This document shows, piece by piece, positions 11,317 through 36,891 of a stretch of 64,000 bases of DNA. The stretch is from Nectonema munidae (lineage: Eukaryota; Nematomorpha; Nectonematoida; Nectonematidae), in the NCBI GenBank assembly GCA_030549495.1, contig JAUIRK010000267.1, positions 1-64,000 of the forward strand, given 5' to 3'. A program made the position numbers and the translations under genes. Position 1 is the stretch's first letter. Every line of letters begins with the position of its first letter. The notes under the pieces were generated by a model, which made no database searches, was not told where the DNA came from, and worked only from the letters and a program-made list of their open reading frames with translations.

Positions 11317-12234
11317 ATGTTGTACAAGATTTCATATTCGGAGAAATTTTTAAGTCTTTTCATTGGTCCATTAGTTTCTATATTTGGCATGATTTTCAAT
11401 GCACTTATTGTGATCTTTTTTTCCAAGTCCGCCAATCAAAGTGTTGCCAACTTTCCCCTTATCACTCTTTCGTTCAGTCGTTTCTTACTCTCCCTTATTT
11501 ACGTGCCCACAATCTTTGTTTTGGAGTATACAAGAACGTATCACGAATGGCTTCTGCAGAACAAAGCTATTGCTTTATACATCTCCAACTTCCTTATTCC
11601 GATATGGTTCATTTCAAAAAGCTTTTCTGACTTCTGCTTATACTATAACATCATGGAAAAGTACATATGGATTTTCCATGCTTCCAAGATCCCGATTTGG
11701 AAGAAGAAAAGGGTGATTTCCTTTATCTTCATCGTGTACAACACCTCCATCATACTCTTTTATCAAGAAACAAGCAAGTGGCTTGAAGTGAAGCAGATAC
11801 ACAAAGAATGCGAGTACTCCAATACCACTTTTTACGAAATCCACTTATCCTTACTGAATAATGTTTCCTCGAATATCAGAGTGACCTTGTTCCGCTTCTT
11901 CATGCCTTTGATCATGTTTCTGATGTTGATCAAACTTATCATTCATACGAATACCATACGAAAGACTTGTGTTGGCATTGGAAGAGCTGATAAAATAGTT
12001 AGAGCGAATAAAAAAGCCTTGATCACGATAACCGAATCCTCCATATACTTTATATTAGTTTTCTTCGGCCTACTCCTGACATCATTTTGGAGTAAGATTA
12101 AAAGTCCGCGCATATTTAAATTGATCTACTACATCACTTTCATTGAGTTTGTTTACTATGCATTGGCTTTTATCGTTTACCTTATGATGGAGAAAAAGTT
12201 TCGCAAATTCCTTACAAGGTTGATTAAGATATAA
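11317..12234 (+). CDS. Divergent class A-like seven-transmembrane receptor, single exon
   Basis: Intact 305-codon frame preceded directly by an in-frame TGA, so ATG 11317 is the natural start unless an upstream exon splices in. Hydrophobic segments match seven helices. TM1 is about residues 12-35 with the conserved Asn (GMIFNALIV, N28). TM2 is about 46-70, TM3 about 93-119, TM4 about 132-152, TM5 about 190-212, TM6 about 235-257 and TM7 about 266-290, followed by EKKFRKFLTR as helix 8. Signature motifs are eroded: the DRY position reads EKY (114-116), TM2 lacks the usual Asp, and NPxxY in TM7 is replaced by AFIVY (284-288). The overall plan resembles arthropod and nematode FMRFamide/peptide receptor-like proteins. 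Ligand and coupling are unknown. Lack of introns in a gene-poor, transposon-rich setting raises the possibility of a retrocopy-derived or lineage-expanded receptor. Base composition is less AT-biased than its flanks, supporting a real gene. Confidence 0.75.
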   Translation: MLYKISYSEKFLSLFIGPLVSIFGMIFNALIVIFFSKSANQSVANFPLITLSFSRFLLSLIYVPTIFVLEYTRTYHEWLLQNKAIALYISNFLIPIWFISKSFSDFCLYYNIMEKYIWIFHASKIPIWKKKRVISFIFIVYNTSIILFYQETSKWLEVKQIHKECEYSNTTFYEIHLSLLNNVSSNIRVTLFRFFMPLIMFLMLIKLIIHTNTIRKTCVGIGRADKIVRANKKALITITESSIYFILVFFGLLLTSFWSKIKSPRIFKLIYYITFIEFVYYALAFIVYLMMEKKFRKFLTRLIKI

Positions 12235-12269
12235 CTTTACTCTACCTGTCATTCAAATAATTCAAGGGC

Positions 12270-12275
12270 AATAAA
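12270..12275 (+). terminator. AATAAA polyadenylation signal after the 7TM receptor
   Basis: AATAAA 36 bases past the stop codon, in the right orientation and distance. Confidence 0.5.
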
Positions 12276-12479
12276 CTTCTTTTCACAAATTTTCATCAAT
12301 TACTATCTTAATTTAAATATAACTTTTCTTATCTATGAATTAAAGAATTCACAGCCAAAGAACTTTCTTGCACTTGTCAATCAAATAACTCACAGACTTC
12401 TTTCAAAATTTATCGATGGAATAAGGATGTTTTTCTGATATGATAGGTTATTAGTTTTGGACCTATTTTATTTTTTGTC

Positions 12480-13130
12480 TTTTAAAATTTTTTAAAGTGT
12501 TCGACTTTTTTAGATGTCGTCTCTTTATATCAAAATATTGTATTTAATAAAACATTTCTTTATATAAAAAAACTGATTTATAAGCAATCTTTTAACCAAA
12601 AAAAAATTTTTTTGACCAAAAAATGTTGCTTTTTTCACTTATTGCACAAAATGTTTAAATTAAAGAAAAATTTTAAGTTTTTTCTATTAAAAAGACTTGT
12701 TTCTTAATATTAGATTAAAATCCTTTCGTGACCAGAAAAACCAGACGATATTTATTAAAAAGCAGAAGATTCATATACAAAACTATTTGAAAAAGCAGAC
12801 GAAGGTAAAATTGTTTATGTGATACACTGGTCATGAAAGGGTTATTAATAAAAAAAGTTTTAATTTTGAGTAAAATAAGTATAGTTTTAAAATTCTTTAA
12901 ACTTTTGTTAAACTAAAAAACTTCTTTTTGAAATTTATGATTTAAAAAATCCAAAAAAACAGGAGAAAATATAGTTAAAACCAGTTTTTTGAACGCATAA
13001 CACTTTAAATATATAATTTTATGGAAAAACATGGCTAATTTTTAGAAAATGACAATCAAAATTTGGATTGATGATAAATATATCTAAGAAAATATTCATT
13101 CAAATATATAGGTTATTTTTCTAAATCGCC
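12480..13130. other. AT-rich intergenic DNA, no feature
   Basis: Low-complexity A/T-rich sequence with no frame above background. No repeat ends were recognised. Confidence 0.4.
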
Positions 13131-13390
13131 CATGCTGGTTTTATTTCTGGGCTTGGTTTTTGCATTTAATGTTTGAAAACATCTGAAAGTTTCAATAAAA
13201 TTGACGGTTCCAAAACATTTTTCAAATTTTAAATAAAATATCTGTTTTTTACTAAATTAACCATGCAGGTCTCAATTCTGGACTCAGTTTTTGCAATTAG
13301 GGTTTGAAGATGGATGAAAATCAATTTATGTATGCGTGAAAATTATCTCGAAAAATGTTCCACATATTTAAAAAAATATATAATTTTTCT
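13129..13390. repeat. Diverged tandem duplication, unit about 130 bp
   Basis: 13129-13250 and 13258-13385 share the same order of words (CCATG-C-GGT, TCT-GG-CT-GTTTTTGCA, then TTTGAA-A, AAAA-TGTTC-ACAT). They look like two tandem copies with substantial divergence. No coding potential. Confidence 0.5.
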
Positions 13391-13804
13391 ACTAATTGTG
13401 ATTTATTTCCGAAATCAAAGTCTGCGTGTCTTTGATTAGAATAATTATAAATTGAGTTTATAATTAAATTAAATTTTTCTTATGAATTCAGCATTTATGC
13501 TGATTTATTATACTAAACAATGATTGAAATTTAAATTAATCAAAAAAAATTCTAAATTTTGCATTCATCTTTAGATAATATATAACTTAGCGTCCATTTT
13601 AAATACACTCTTGAAAATTTATATTTATATACAGTTTTAAACTCATTTTTATATCAATAATTTTAATGATAAGAATCGCTATTTTATTGAGAATCGTCAG
13701 TCAAAATTTAGATTAACCATATTAGTGCTGGTCTAATTTGTCCCTTCAAGTGCGGGGGGAGGGGGAGAGCGTCTTGCGCCCCCCTTTTTCTTAGATTTAA
13801 AAGA

Positions 13805-14060
13805 TATATGCTGAATCCAGCAGTGATGTTTATTTTTTATAAAAATCAATCAAACCTGTAAAAGAAATGATTTAAATGTGACAGCCGCCATCAAAATTAA
13901 ACTTTTTATTGAAATACTTATAAAAAAAATTTAACGCATTTCAGGTATGCTGAATTTAGTGATGATGTTCATTTTTTATGAAAATTAATCAATCCTATCA
14001 AAAAATGAATTAATCTAAAAAGTTATTCAATATGTGAAAGTTTTAGTCGCTATCAAGATA
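13805..14060. repeat. Second diverged tandem duplication, unit about 140 bp
   Basis: 13809-13905 and 13950-14065 both begin GCTGAAT-AG-GATGTT-ATTTTTTAT and continue with matching AAAAT-AATCAA and a CGC-ATCAA-AT block. Two diverged copies in direct orientation. Confidence 0.5.
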
Positions 14061-15136
14061 ATTTTATAATTTATATTCAATTTGATCATCTTTTCCTTTG
14101 GCGTGAGAGAGAGAGATGATGAAGTGGACAACTTTTTGTAACTGAACAATAAATATCACGAATGATTTCATGGCAAAAATAACTTTTGAACTGGGATTGG
14201 TTGACAAATATCCAGAATAATTATTATCTATTCATATCACCTGATAAGAAGAGTTTATTTCACAAACAAAACGGAGACATGCAATATGACGGAAAAATCA
14301 CAAACAAAAAAAGACATGTAGCAATAATATAAGCCATAAAGCCGCTTGGGATAAAATCTGTTCTAAATAAATCTCAAAAAAAGGTTTTTTTCGAAAACAG
14401 GTTACAGAAAAATTAATTTCTGAAGAAAGTAGAGCTACCAAGGAAGGTTCATTATAGAATGAATAGCAAAATTAGATACTGTATAAAATATAGAAGAAAT
14501 GGCATAGAGACTACCAACCGATAACGAATTTGTAGCAAAAACGATGGAGTTATTATCGAGATACCTAATTTACTGACAGGTGAAATAAAGTAAAGTTTTT
14601 AAATTTAACAAAATTTTATAACAGCCTAAGTAATGAATAGAACAGTGCGTAAGCAGAAGTTAAAAAAAAGATAAACTTTTTCCCAAAGCCCGCTTAAGAT
14701 CTAATAATAATTGGCATCTTTCCTCGCGCATAGACGTATCCAAAAAGAAAAGTTGCACAGGAAGCAAGATACACATGGCCTAGCTTGGTTATGAAACATT
14801 CCTTCTTTTTTGTATTTACTAACGATTTTTTCCATTTTAGACTGGTTTAATAGCTAAAATTTCTCATGTTATTCTTCTTTTAGTTATCAGCATTAGAATA
14901 GGGACCAGTAAGTAAACATGGACATTGGACAAGTATCAGCATTTGTTTCAAAATTAGGGGTGTAGGCAAATCATCGGTTCAATTTTTAAATTAACGTTAA
15001 TTTTCGAGTTGGATTTGAAATTGCGTGTAGGTAATCTTAATCATACGAACGAAATGACATCAAAAATAGATCTACATGCAATCAAATATATCCAATACTG
15101 ATGAATCAGCAAAAAGTACAGTAAAATCTGGTTATA

Positions 15137-15180
15137 ACGAACTACGATGTGAGTAAATTTTAGTTCGTTATATCAGGAAG
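15137..15180. repeat. Inverted repeat with pogo/Tigger-like end sequence
   Basis: TATAACGAACTA and its exact reverse complement TAGTTCGTTATA flank about 18 bases. The preceding CAGTAAAATCTGGTTATAAC matches the usual start of pogo/Tigger terminal repeats. This may be the fused ends of a heavily deleted copy. Confidence 0.5.
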
Positions 15181-15862
15181 GACATAAAACAGACAAAAAT
15201 TTGTGAATAAAACATACTTTATTTAAAATACTTTATATAATACATTGTGTAATGAATGAACCTAAGTTACACACATGTAAATCTAAATTAAGATTATTAG
15301 AGGAATAAAAGTAATAAATATAAAAATAAAATTATTATGAGTCTCTAACAAAGTTCTACTCTTTAACAACATCCTATGGGAGTCTATATATAATACATTA
15401 ATTTAAGCAACATATACATTTTGGCATCAAAATATACGTTCATTTTTATTTGTTTAATGATATAATTTGGCGTATCTACTTAGACTAGAAAGTAATACGC
15501 AGTTACTACCAACTCTAACATTTGTTTCATAGCACAGTTTATTACATCTCGCTTAATTTTTAAAGGAATATTTGTTTTCAGATTTTATTTGCTCTCATGA
15601 TGCCACAAAGTAAAGAGAAATGCAAGATTCAAGCCATCAAAATTCTTAGATCACCTCCAGATGTGCCATCTAAGTGTTCAAAATTAGGAACCGGCGTGCA
15701 GCACTTAAGTATATCCAATTCCATTCATCTGGAATTCATATCAAAAAGCTTCAAGATACGATCGAAGCATCCTATTTTATTTGCAAAGCTGAACAGTGAT
15801 AATCTGCAACTATGGGGAGAAAGACGACTTTCATTGAAGCTTATTAAACTATGAATACGATT

Positions 15863-15890
15863 GACGCCGAAACTTTCAAGTTTCGGCGTC
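15863..15890. repeat. Perfect 13-bp hairpin with 2-nt spacer
   Basis: GACGCCGAAACTT, spacer TC, then the exact reverse complement AAGTTTCGGCGTC. It is GC-rich against an AT-rich background and lies just after a small open frame (15597-15854). Origin unknown: a transposon-end relic or cruciform-prone sequence. Confidence 0.8.
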
Positions 15891-15899
15891 GATCGTCCA

Positions 15900-17168
15900 G
15901 TTTTGCACTCTAGACCAGTTTGTTAAAGAGAATAGTCATGGTGCAGGATGACTTCTACAGCCTATCAACAAAGAAATAAGCGACCATTTGAAGTAGCTTC
16001 AAAATAGCATGCATCATATTTTCTATAGAGTGACGCAGAAATAGCCAGTTTTCAGTTGGTCATTCATTCCTTCTTTGTGGCTGATGACGGAATTCACTCA
16101 TGAAGAAAAAACGAGGACTCGCTTCGAAGTGGTAACAATGTCAGGATGATACTTTCAACTACAAAACCATGAATTCCACAACTTGCTTCAAGCATGCAAG
16201 TCCATCCATTTCACTGATATTATTGCAAAAGTGATATAAGATGAAACATTTTCAAATACTTTAAATAAATGGAAATATCTATATGAAAAATCTAAAGTTT
16301 AATTTAGCCATATTTATCAATGTTAGCAATATTTTATGAATGGGGTAACATGCTTTATGTGGCATTTTAAGTTGAGTAATAAGTAGAAAAATTTGCGAAC
16401 CACTGGTATAAAGGTAATATACATTCAAAGGATTATTTTGATGGAGCATTGACACAAGCCCTCTCCATTTGCCCTCAAAAATTTACTCCTTAAACTTTTG
16501 CTCTTTCATTACTTCATCAGATACGAGTGACACTGATCGGTCAATCCCCAAAGAAAGTGTTTTATTTAAAAGTTTTGACTTACATCGCCTTCAAATTTTC
16601 AAATTTTTTTTTCAAATCCGCTCTCTTTTTTCCTTGGACCCATTCATTATCATTTTTATTTTTTGATAAATACTACTTCAATGCAATGCGAAATCAAAGA
16701 AATTTTTTTCAACACACTCACTTAATCATTTTAGTATTCCTTATAATAAAAATGTATAAAAATAAAACATAGTTCGGGTCAATTGACCCCATCGGTATTA
16801 AAAGATTAACAAATACCCTATTTAAGATATCGCATAGAGAGAGGCTGACAGCAAATTAGGACTCAAGTTAGTATGAATAGCGTAGTTGAAAATAGGGCTT
16901 AGTGAAGGAATTACTATAACAGATCCAGTAAAGCTTTCGTATGATTTCTTGCAACACACAAAACCAAATTTGGAAATAGAAAGAAAAAACGTATGATGGA
17001 TAGTTGATAAAACAACATCTTACTTCTATTATAAAAGTAACTTTATTTTCTTGCATAAATAAATGTATTTTCATTACAGATAAAAACTAAAATCATTTCA
17101 TTTATAATGTTTTGAGATAATAAAAATTGTAAACGATTAAAAAAAATTATCAACAATTAAAAAAGTTG
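15900..17168. other. Intergenic 3' flank of RINT1
   Basis: No gene recognised. Small open frames at 16469-16772 and on the minus strand at 16868-17074 have no family resemblance. This is downstream of the RINT1 stop codon (minus strand), so the gene's 3'UTR should lie in the 16.8-17.17 kb part. Confidence 0.4.
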
Positions 17169-31437
<14,269 letters not shown>

Positions 31438-32915
31438 CTAAGACATTTTATAATTTGAAGTAAAGATGTGAAACTAAAATTCATAATCTTTAAATGGTTG
31501 GATTTTTTAAACAGAATGGATTAGCCATTAGGATCAAAAACTGAATAAATATATCATTCAGCACATAAATACTGTTTGCAATCATCGAAGCACGAAAAGA
31601 TAGTGTTCACTGCAATTTACATGTAAACGAGAAATGTCTTAAGTAAAAAGTACTGATAGCTTTTGAAAGCAATATCAAAAAATGAAGAAATTATTTACAA
31701 CTATTGAAATAGAAATCTTCAATTGAAATTAAAAAAAGTTATTACATAACCACAATGTTTGTTGTGTCGGAAGGCCCAATATAAAAGTATAAGAAAATTC
31801 AAATTTTGGCAGTCCCTATCAAACATAAGACTATATTAAAAGAATAAGGTTCTATAAATAAAGGTTATATAAATCTAGTTTTTCTAGATATATTAGAAGT
31901 AAAGCTACAATCAATTTTTTATAAATTAATAAAAGTTGAAGGTTCGGGAGCAGACAATTTTTTTCTTGCTCCGAAACTCATATTTTAAAAATCTGCATTT
32001 GAACAAAAATTTAAAAGTTTTTTAACGATGTGCTGGATTGAAAACTGTGTATTTTTGTGGGGTAAATACTTTTGTTTAAAGTACGAATCAGAGAATAGTT
32101 AATAAAGATCGAGCTGAAAAGAGTATCTATTGAAAAAGGGTGTCTAGTAGACTCTTTGCCTTTAGACTACATTCACTCATATAAAACTATCCAACCTTCA
32201 GTTATTTGTTTTCTCTATGAATCAAATATCCTTTTATCAATTCCTTTAATGTGCCGAGAAGACTACTTTATTTTTCAAATAAAAAGCCTATTCCACCCCC
32301 TAACAATTTTGGATTTTTTTAAACTAGTGTATATTCGATATGCAAATTTAATTAAAATATTTTGGCTGGTGTATTTAAATTCACCAATTTTGTAAAAAAA
32401 AATATAAAGTAGTCTTATAAATTTAAGACTTTAGATATGCGCTGAATACACTCTATTTTAAAGGATTGCTTGAATATTTGGTCTCCCGTGGTATTTCCAG
32501 ACCCTAATTTAGAAAATTGCAACAAACAAATTTCGCCCCCCCCCCCCCCATAATTTTGAGGATGTGCGCCCCTGCCTGCGATGTTTATATGAAAAAATGT
32601 GATTGATTCAGGGGCAAGGGTATAAAATGAAGTTATAATTGTGCAAACAAAAATAAAACAAAAAATTAAGATCGCATTATTTCATTTTACTCAGCATCAT
32701 TCAAAAATAGTTTAAAAGCTAAATTGATACAAGCTACAAAAATCTACAAAAAGTAAAATAACTTTTAACATTTTGCAATGATTTGTCTTTTATAATAACT
32801 TTTAAGGAAAAAAAGTCTATCAGAAAAAGTTATAGAGCTCCAACAAAAACTAAAAAAATTTAGAGCATAACATAAGTTTTTTGAAAACTAATTTGACGTA
32901 TCCCCTACAGCATAC
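31438..32915. other. Intergenic or 5' RINT1 region, no gene recognised
   Basis: It should contain the RINT1 start codon, 5'UTR and promoter, but none could be pinned down. A 79-codon frame at 32156-32395 has no family resemblance. A run of about 14 C at 32537 followed by GGATGTGCGCCCCTG (ending near 32575) looks like the right end of a hAT element. Confidence 0.4.
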
Positions 32916-32919
32916 TCTA

Positions 32920-33071
32920 TGGGTGGCATGGCAGGTTGGTTAAGATGATAGACTCAGCACGGAAGCCTCTGGATTCGATTCCTCATCGATACGAATTTGT
33001 TCATAGTTTGACATAAGCGGTACATCAGTGCCTGGTCAATGAAAATACATCCGCTACACCTTACCTTTTAC
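32920..33071 (+). mobile_element. tRNA-derived SINE, copy B (full-length head)
   Basis: Starts GGGTGGCATGGCAGGTTGGT (box A-like) and carries GGATTCGATTCC (box B-like) about 45 bases later, as in a tRNA-derived RNA polymerase III promoter. A tail with AATGAAAATACATCC and CCTTACCTTTTAC matches copies A and C. This head/tail arrangement identifies a SINE rather than a functional tRNA gene: no cloverleaf can be drawn through the tail. Confidence 0.7.
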
Positions 33072-33289
33072 TCAAAATTGAAAAATTTGCTACATAATTA
33101 ACATAAGAGAGAAAAGAAACAAAATAAACTAATAAAGCAATTTTCACTATTTTAAAATGGAACCGTCTGTTCTCAGAATAATTTCAATATAATAGAGAAT
33201 GAGAGTTTATTTGATATTTTCAAGTTTTTTATGCAGCAAAAGCCAACATTTAAGTAGCTAGCCCTTATAATTAAAAAATTATTTAAACT

Positions 33290-33365
33290 AACGGTCGATA
33301 GACAGTTCGCCCCAAAGACAATTTGCCCTCTGGACAAATTGTCTCATAGGGTATTTGTTTCATTC
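33290..33365. repeat. Fragment of the 'TTCGCC' reiterated-motif inverted-repeat family
   Basis: GATAGACAGTTCGCCCCAAAGACAATTTGCC and related words repeat every 16-18 bases, as in the arms at 5877-5990 and 55232-55330. Only one arm is visible here. A run of C and GGATGTGCGCCCCTA near 33476-33505 is a separate hAT-type end. Confidence 0.4.
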
Positions 33366-33711
33366 ATCTTTGCTTATTAAATGTGTAAAATTATTAAAAA
33401 ATTTTATACTCTTGTTTATTTTATCTCTGTTAAATTATTTCAAATTAAATAGAACAAATTAAAGAAAAGTGGTCGCCCCCCCCCCCCGGATGTGCGCCCC
33501 TATGACAACGTTAGTAGTCATAAGTTACAAGAAATGTCAAATGTAACGATACTGTTCCTTCCGTCAAACACCACCTCACACATTTAGCCTATGGATGCTG
33601 GGATCATTAAAAGTTTCAAAGCCCATTACAAACATGTTACTATACCCGCTGTTTTGCAAACGAGCAGCCTTTAAAAGTTACAGTGCGTTCTCCTTTTGAA
33701 ATGATTAAAAC

Positions 33712-33957
33712 CAGTAGTGGAATTCAACCGGTTCGTTAGAACCGTCTCACGGAATTTTGTGAGTTCGGCGAACACTACAATATTTATTTATCTATATAGT
33801 ACAAACTGTACAGTAAAATAAGCACCCACAACATCATCATTATGATACTTGTTTAACCATTATTTTAAAATTTTATTGGAAAATAATATAAAATTGAATT
33901 TGTGGATGACTTTATTGTAACAGAACCGGCTGACAAAAAATTTGAATCCCATTACTG
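33712..33957. mobile_element. hAT MITE, 246 bp, perfect 8-bp target duplication
   Basis: The identical 8-mer ATTAAAAC flanks the element at 33704-33711 and 33958-33965. Terminal repeats: CAGTAGTGGAATTCAACCGG at the left, and the reverse complement of the right end reads CAGTAATGGGATTCAAATTT. No coding capacity. A clean internally deleted hAT derivative. Confidence 0.88.
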
Positions 33958-34054
33958 ATTAAAACAGATTGGTGTGATATTTAAGGTCGGGGGGGGGGGG
34001 GGGAATATTCGACTCCGAATCCAAGTGCTTAAAAAATCGGACTCGAACTTAAGA

Positions 34055-34430
34055 AGTTAATAAATTCAGAAAAAGACGACTTTATCATACAAGAATTAGA
34101 AAATAACTTAAATTCACTAGCTGATACTTTGCAAACACCTTTTACTAGCCGCATATCAGTTGATGAACTATTAAATGTTGACAGCAATGTAGAGAAAAGC
34201 TCCTTTATTGAAGGATGAAGATATTATAAAAATAGTAGGACTCAAGGACACTGATTCTAGTAGTGAAGAAAGCGACGAGGAAACAGTTAAGTGACTCTCT
34301 CACGTGCAAGAAAAGGTCTTGCTGTTGTTATACACTATATGTAACAAAACCTTAATATGGCTAAAAATCATCTAGATAATTTATTGACTGGAATGTAGGC
34401 TTTAGAAAAAGCACAGTAAAAACGGCAAAG
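34055..34430 (+). pseudogene. Tigger/pogo-like transposase C-terminal fossil
   Basis: The frame reads LENNLNSLADTL, ISVDELLNVDSN, then after a frame change EDIIKIVG, DSSSEESDEE and LSHVQEKVLL. This order (helical segment, 'DE-L-VD', an acidic Ser/Glu/Asp stretch, a final helix) is that of the C-terminal region of Tigger/jerky-type pogo transposases. Broken by at least one stop and one frameshift. A long poly-G run (33987-34003) lies just upstream. Confidence 0.5.
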
Positions 34431-34439
34431 TAGACAAAT

Positions 34440-36000
34440 TTGAATTTTTGGCACAAAATCTTAAAATAATAATCTGTCTTGTTTTCTCTTATTTTTGTCC
34501 AAACAATGAATTAAAAATTTTAATCATTGTTAATTTATATTCCGCAATATTTCTTCAATTTTAAAAATCTATACCATCCGGTAAGGAAAAACACGAATTG
34601 ACTGTATCATACGAGAATTTTGTAAAAACATTCAATATTTTGTGGAAAAGTAGTAGAAAACGCAATATTTGAACATACAAGATTAGTGAATGAAAATTGA
34701 GGATTCTCCCATATTCTCTGCAATTATATTATTAAGCGATAGTAAAGCGGGACAATTTCGCAAAACAGGTACATCCAGCAACCCTAATTGTAATAGAAGT
34801 ATATTTTTAATAAAACATAGAAGGTACCCATTTTTATTTTGGGTTAATTAATACAAATAAATAAAAAAACTATTTTTTTCAAAAAAATATCTGAAAAATT
34901 AATATTTTGTTTTTATAAATGGAAAAAATAGTCTAGGATTCTTGTTGAGCGTGATTCAACTTTATATAATAGAAGAATAAAAATCTAAAAACCAAATCTA
35001 TTTTTTCTTCTTAAGATAGTTAATTATGTTTTTTTAAATCTTTTTATATTTTTAAATTTTCAAAATCGTCTTTTCCTGGCTGTTGTTTATATTTTTTCTC
35101 CGTATCTAAGTTAATCTTAATTGATGAACCAAATGTTCAAAAATAATTACTTAAACTTTATTTTTATAGAGGTTTCATTAAAAAAATTCATAAAATTTTT
35201 AAAGAATGCTTACTGTGGGCAGGTTTGTTAATTTCATCCACATTATCTTATAAGAGAAATTTTCGATAAAACAATATTTGTCCAATTTTTTTATAGACAA
35301 ATTAATAAAAAACAAATTAAATACAATCTACACTCAAATAAAGTAGTTGTCTAAAATATTTTTCAAGCTAACACTCATAGTGGCATGGCATAGAATCAAA
35401 TCAATATAAGATTCAAATAAAGCGTCAGTACTAAGACTAGAGAAAGTATTATGTTTGAAAAGTTAATTACATCGAAATTATAATCAAAAAAAATTTAGTA
35501 CAAATTAATACCTTCACTATTCGCTTTAGTGTCACTAAGAAGATGTCACGAATTTGAATCGCCGATAATTATAACCCTTTATGAAAATTATTTGTTGTAA
35601 ACAAAAGAAAAGAAATAGTCATATGGTGATAAGAAGCTATAAATAAGATAAATGAATTGTCCCGTAAAAATAAAGCCATTTGAAAGAATAGAAATTAAGC
35701 GAATGTTTATTTTTTATGTATAATTATAGATGAACAAGGAAGACAAGAAATTGAATTACATCTATTTGATGGGTAACCGGTTTTAGAACAATTTCTTTGC
35801 AAAAAGAGGTAGAATGACACAACTTACCATAGTTATCACAGATCTTAACTATTTTGACTAATTATGCAATTGGTATTGCCTTATACCCACAAAAATATTA
35901 TTTTATTCGTCAAGGACCTCAGCAACAGATTTAATTGTTGAGTTGAAAAATTGTTAAATTATAATAATTATATTTTTTTTCTATCAATTAATTGTGAAGC
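34440..36000. other. AT-rich intergenic DNA, no feature
   Basis: No reading frame, splice-like exon or repeat end that I can support. Confidence 0.4.
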
Positions 36001-36007
36001 CTAAATA

Positions 36008-36260
36008 ATGAAGACCATACCGTTGAAAAATGTTCGAGGCCAAGTCATTAAAAAAGTGTATTTCATTAAAGCAAATGGCTCAACTCTAATTTGTTTTCTG
36101 GGTTATGAAAAGAAAATATTTCCGAATTTAAAAGACTCATGCTACTCTCAAACAAGTAAAAGTATGAAGCGATAATAAGGAGTGAAATCGAGCAATTTTT
36201 CAAAGCAAATCATTCATGAATGTAAAATTTTCTGATCTCAGTTTACGTATATTCTTATCA
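36008..36260 (+). pseudogene. hAT (ZBED5/SCAND3-like) transposase fossil, copy 1
   Basis: An open stretch reads MKTIPLKNVRGQVIKKVYFI KAN and continues for about 55 codons. It corresponds to the 'K-T-I-P-x-x-L-K-N-V-x-x-x-V-x-K-x-V-N-F-I-K' helix of ZBED5-type hAT transposases. The DNA is clearly homologous to 53235-53520, including the non-coding tail TATCATTTTTAGTGAACATA. Confidence 0.6.
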
Positions 36261-36631
36261 TTTTTAGTGAACATATTTAAATGTGTGAATTTCCTTAACA
36301 TTACACTCCAAGGAAAGGAAATAACTATGCTCAATTGAAGATAGCTTTTGAAATGAAGGAGGAATTATAGCATTCTTAGAAAAAAAAATTTTGCTCGATT
36401 TTTACATCTGAACATATATGTTGATGAAAATAAGATTTATTATATGAAGATATCTTGTAGGTCATAAAACATCGTGTAAAATTTTTTTGGCAACAAATTT
36501 TCTTTATTTTTCTTACCTACAAAAATTATTTATCAAATATCAGTTTATAATCTCCATTGGTTATCTGGTCTCAGAAGACTTCTTTTTTTCCTAAAATATT
36601 CTCTCCTTTTGAACTCTTCTTTTTTTTGCAG

Positions 36632-36891
36632 TGTGGCTTTTATTAGATCAAATACAGCAAAGACAACAACAATCTCGTCGGTCGAGTATGACACAAACAA
36701 TTATAAAGAGAGGAGAGAGCGAAGAATCTTCGGGTCGTCATCTTTAGTTGGAAGAACCTTCCTTGTGTCCATTGCAGGAGAACCTCCTGCGTTGTTGTTG
36801 CAATGATCTGCCACTGCTGGAAAATCCAGAGGGAACTGAATATTCAGCTACATCTTCCCATAGGGCTGATAGTGAATCTGCAGGAACATAG
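36632..36891 (+). other. Coding-like orphan exon with a single in-frame TAG
   Basis: Preceded by a strong pyrimidine tract and acceptor (CTTTTTTTTGCAG at 36631). One frame then runs 37 codons (WLLLDQIQQRQQQSRRSSMT, ending EESSGRHL) to TAG 36745, and on for 47 more codons (LEEPSLCPLQENLL ... HRADSESAGT) to TAG 36889. Composition is much less AT-rich than the flanks. Either 36632-36747 is the terminal coding exon of an unrecognised plus-strand gene with a GC-richer 3'UTR, or it is a decayed exon. A 62-nt GT-AG intron (36686-36747) would remove the first TAG but shifts the frame to a stop at 36804. No family recognised. Confidence 0.4.

Noticed and set aside
11211-11844. Overlapping frames on both strands in the 7TM receptor
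   Set aside because: Shadows of the receptor frame; no domain resemblance.
32920-33000. tRNA gene
   Set aside because: Box A/B words are present, but no acceptor stem closes and the sequence continues into a SINE body found in other copies.
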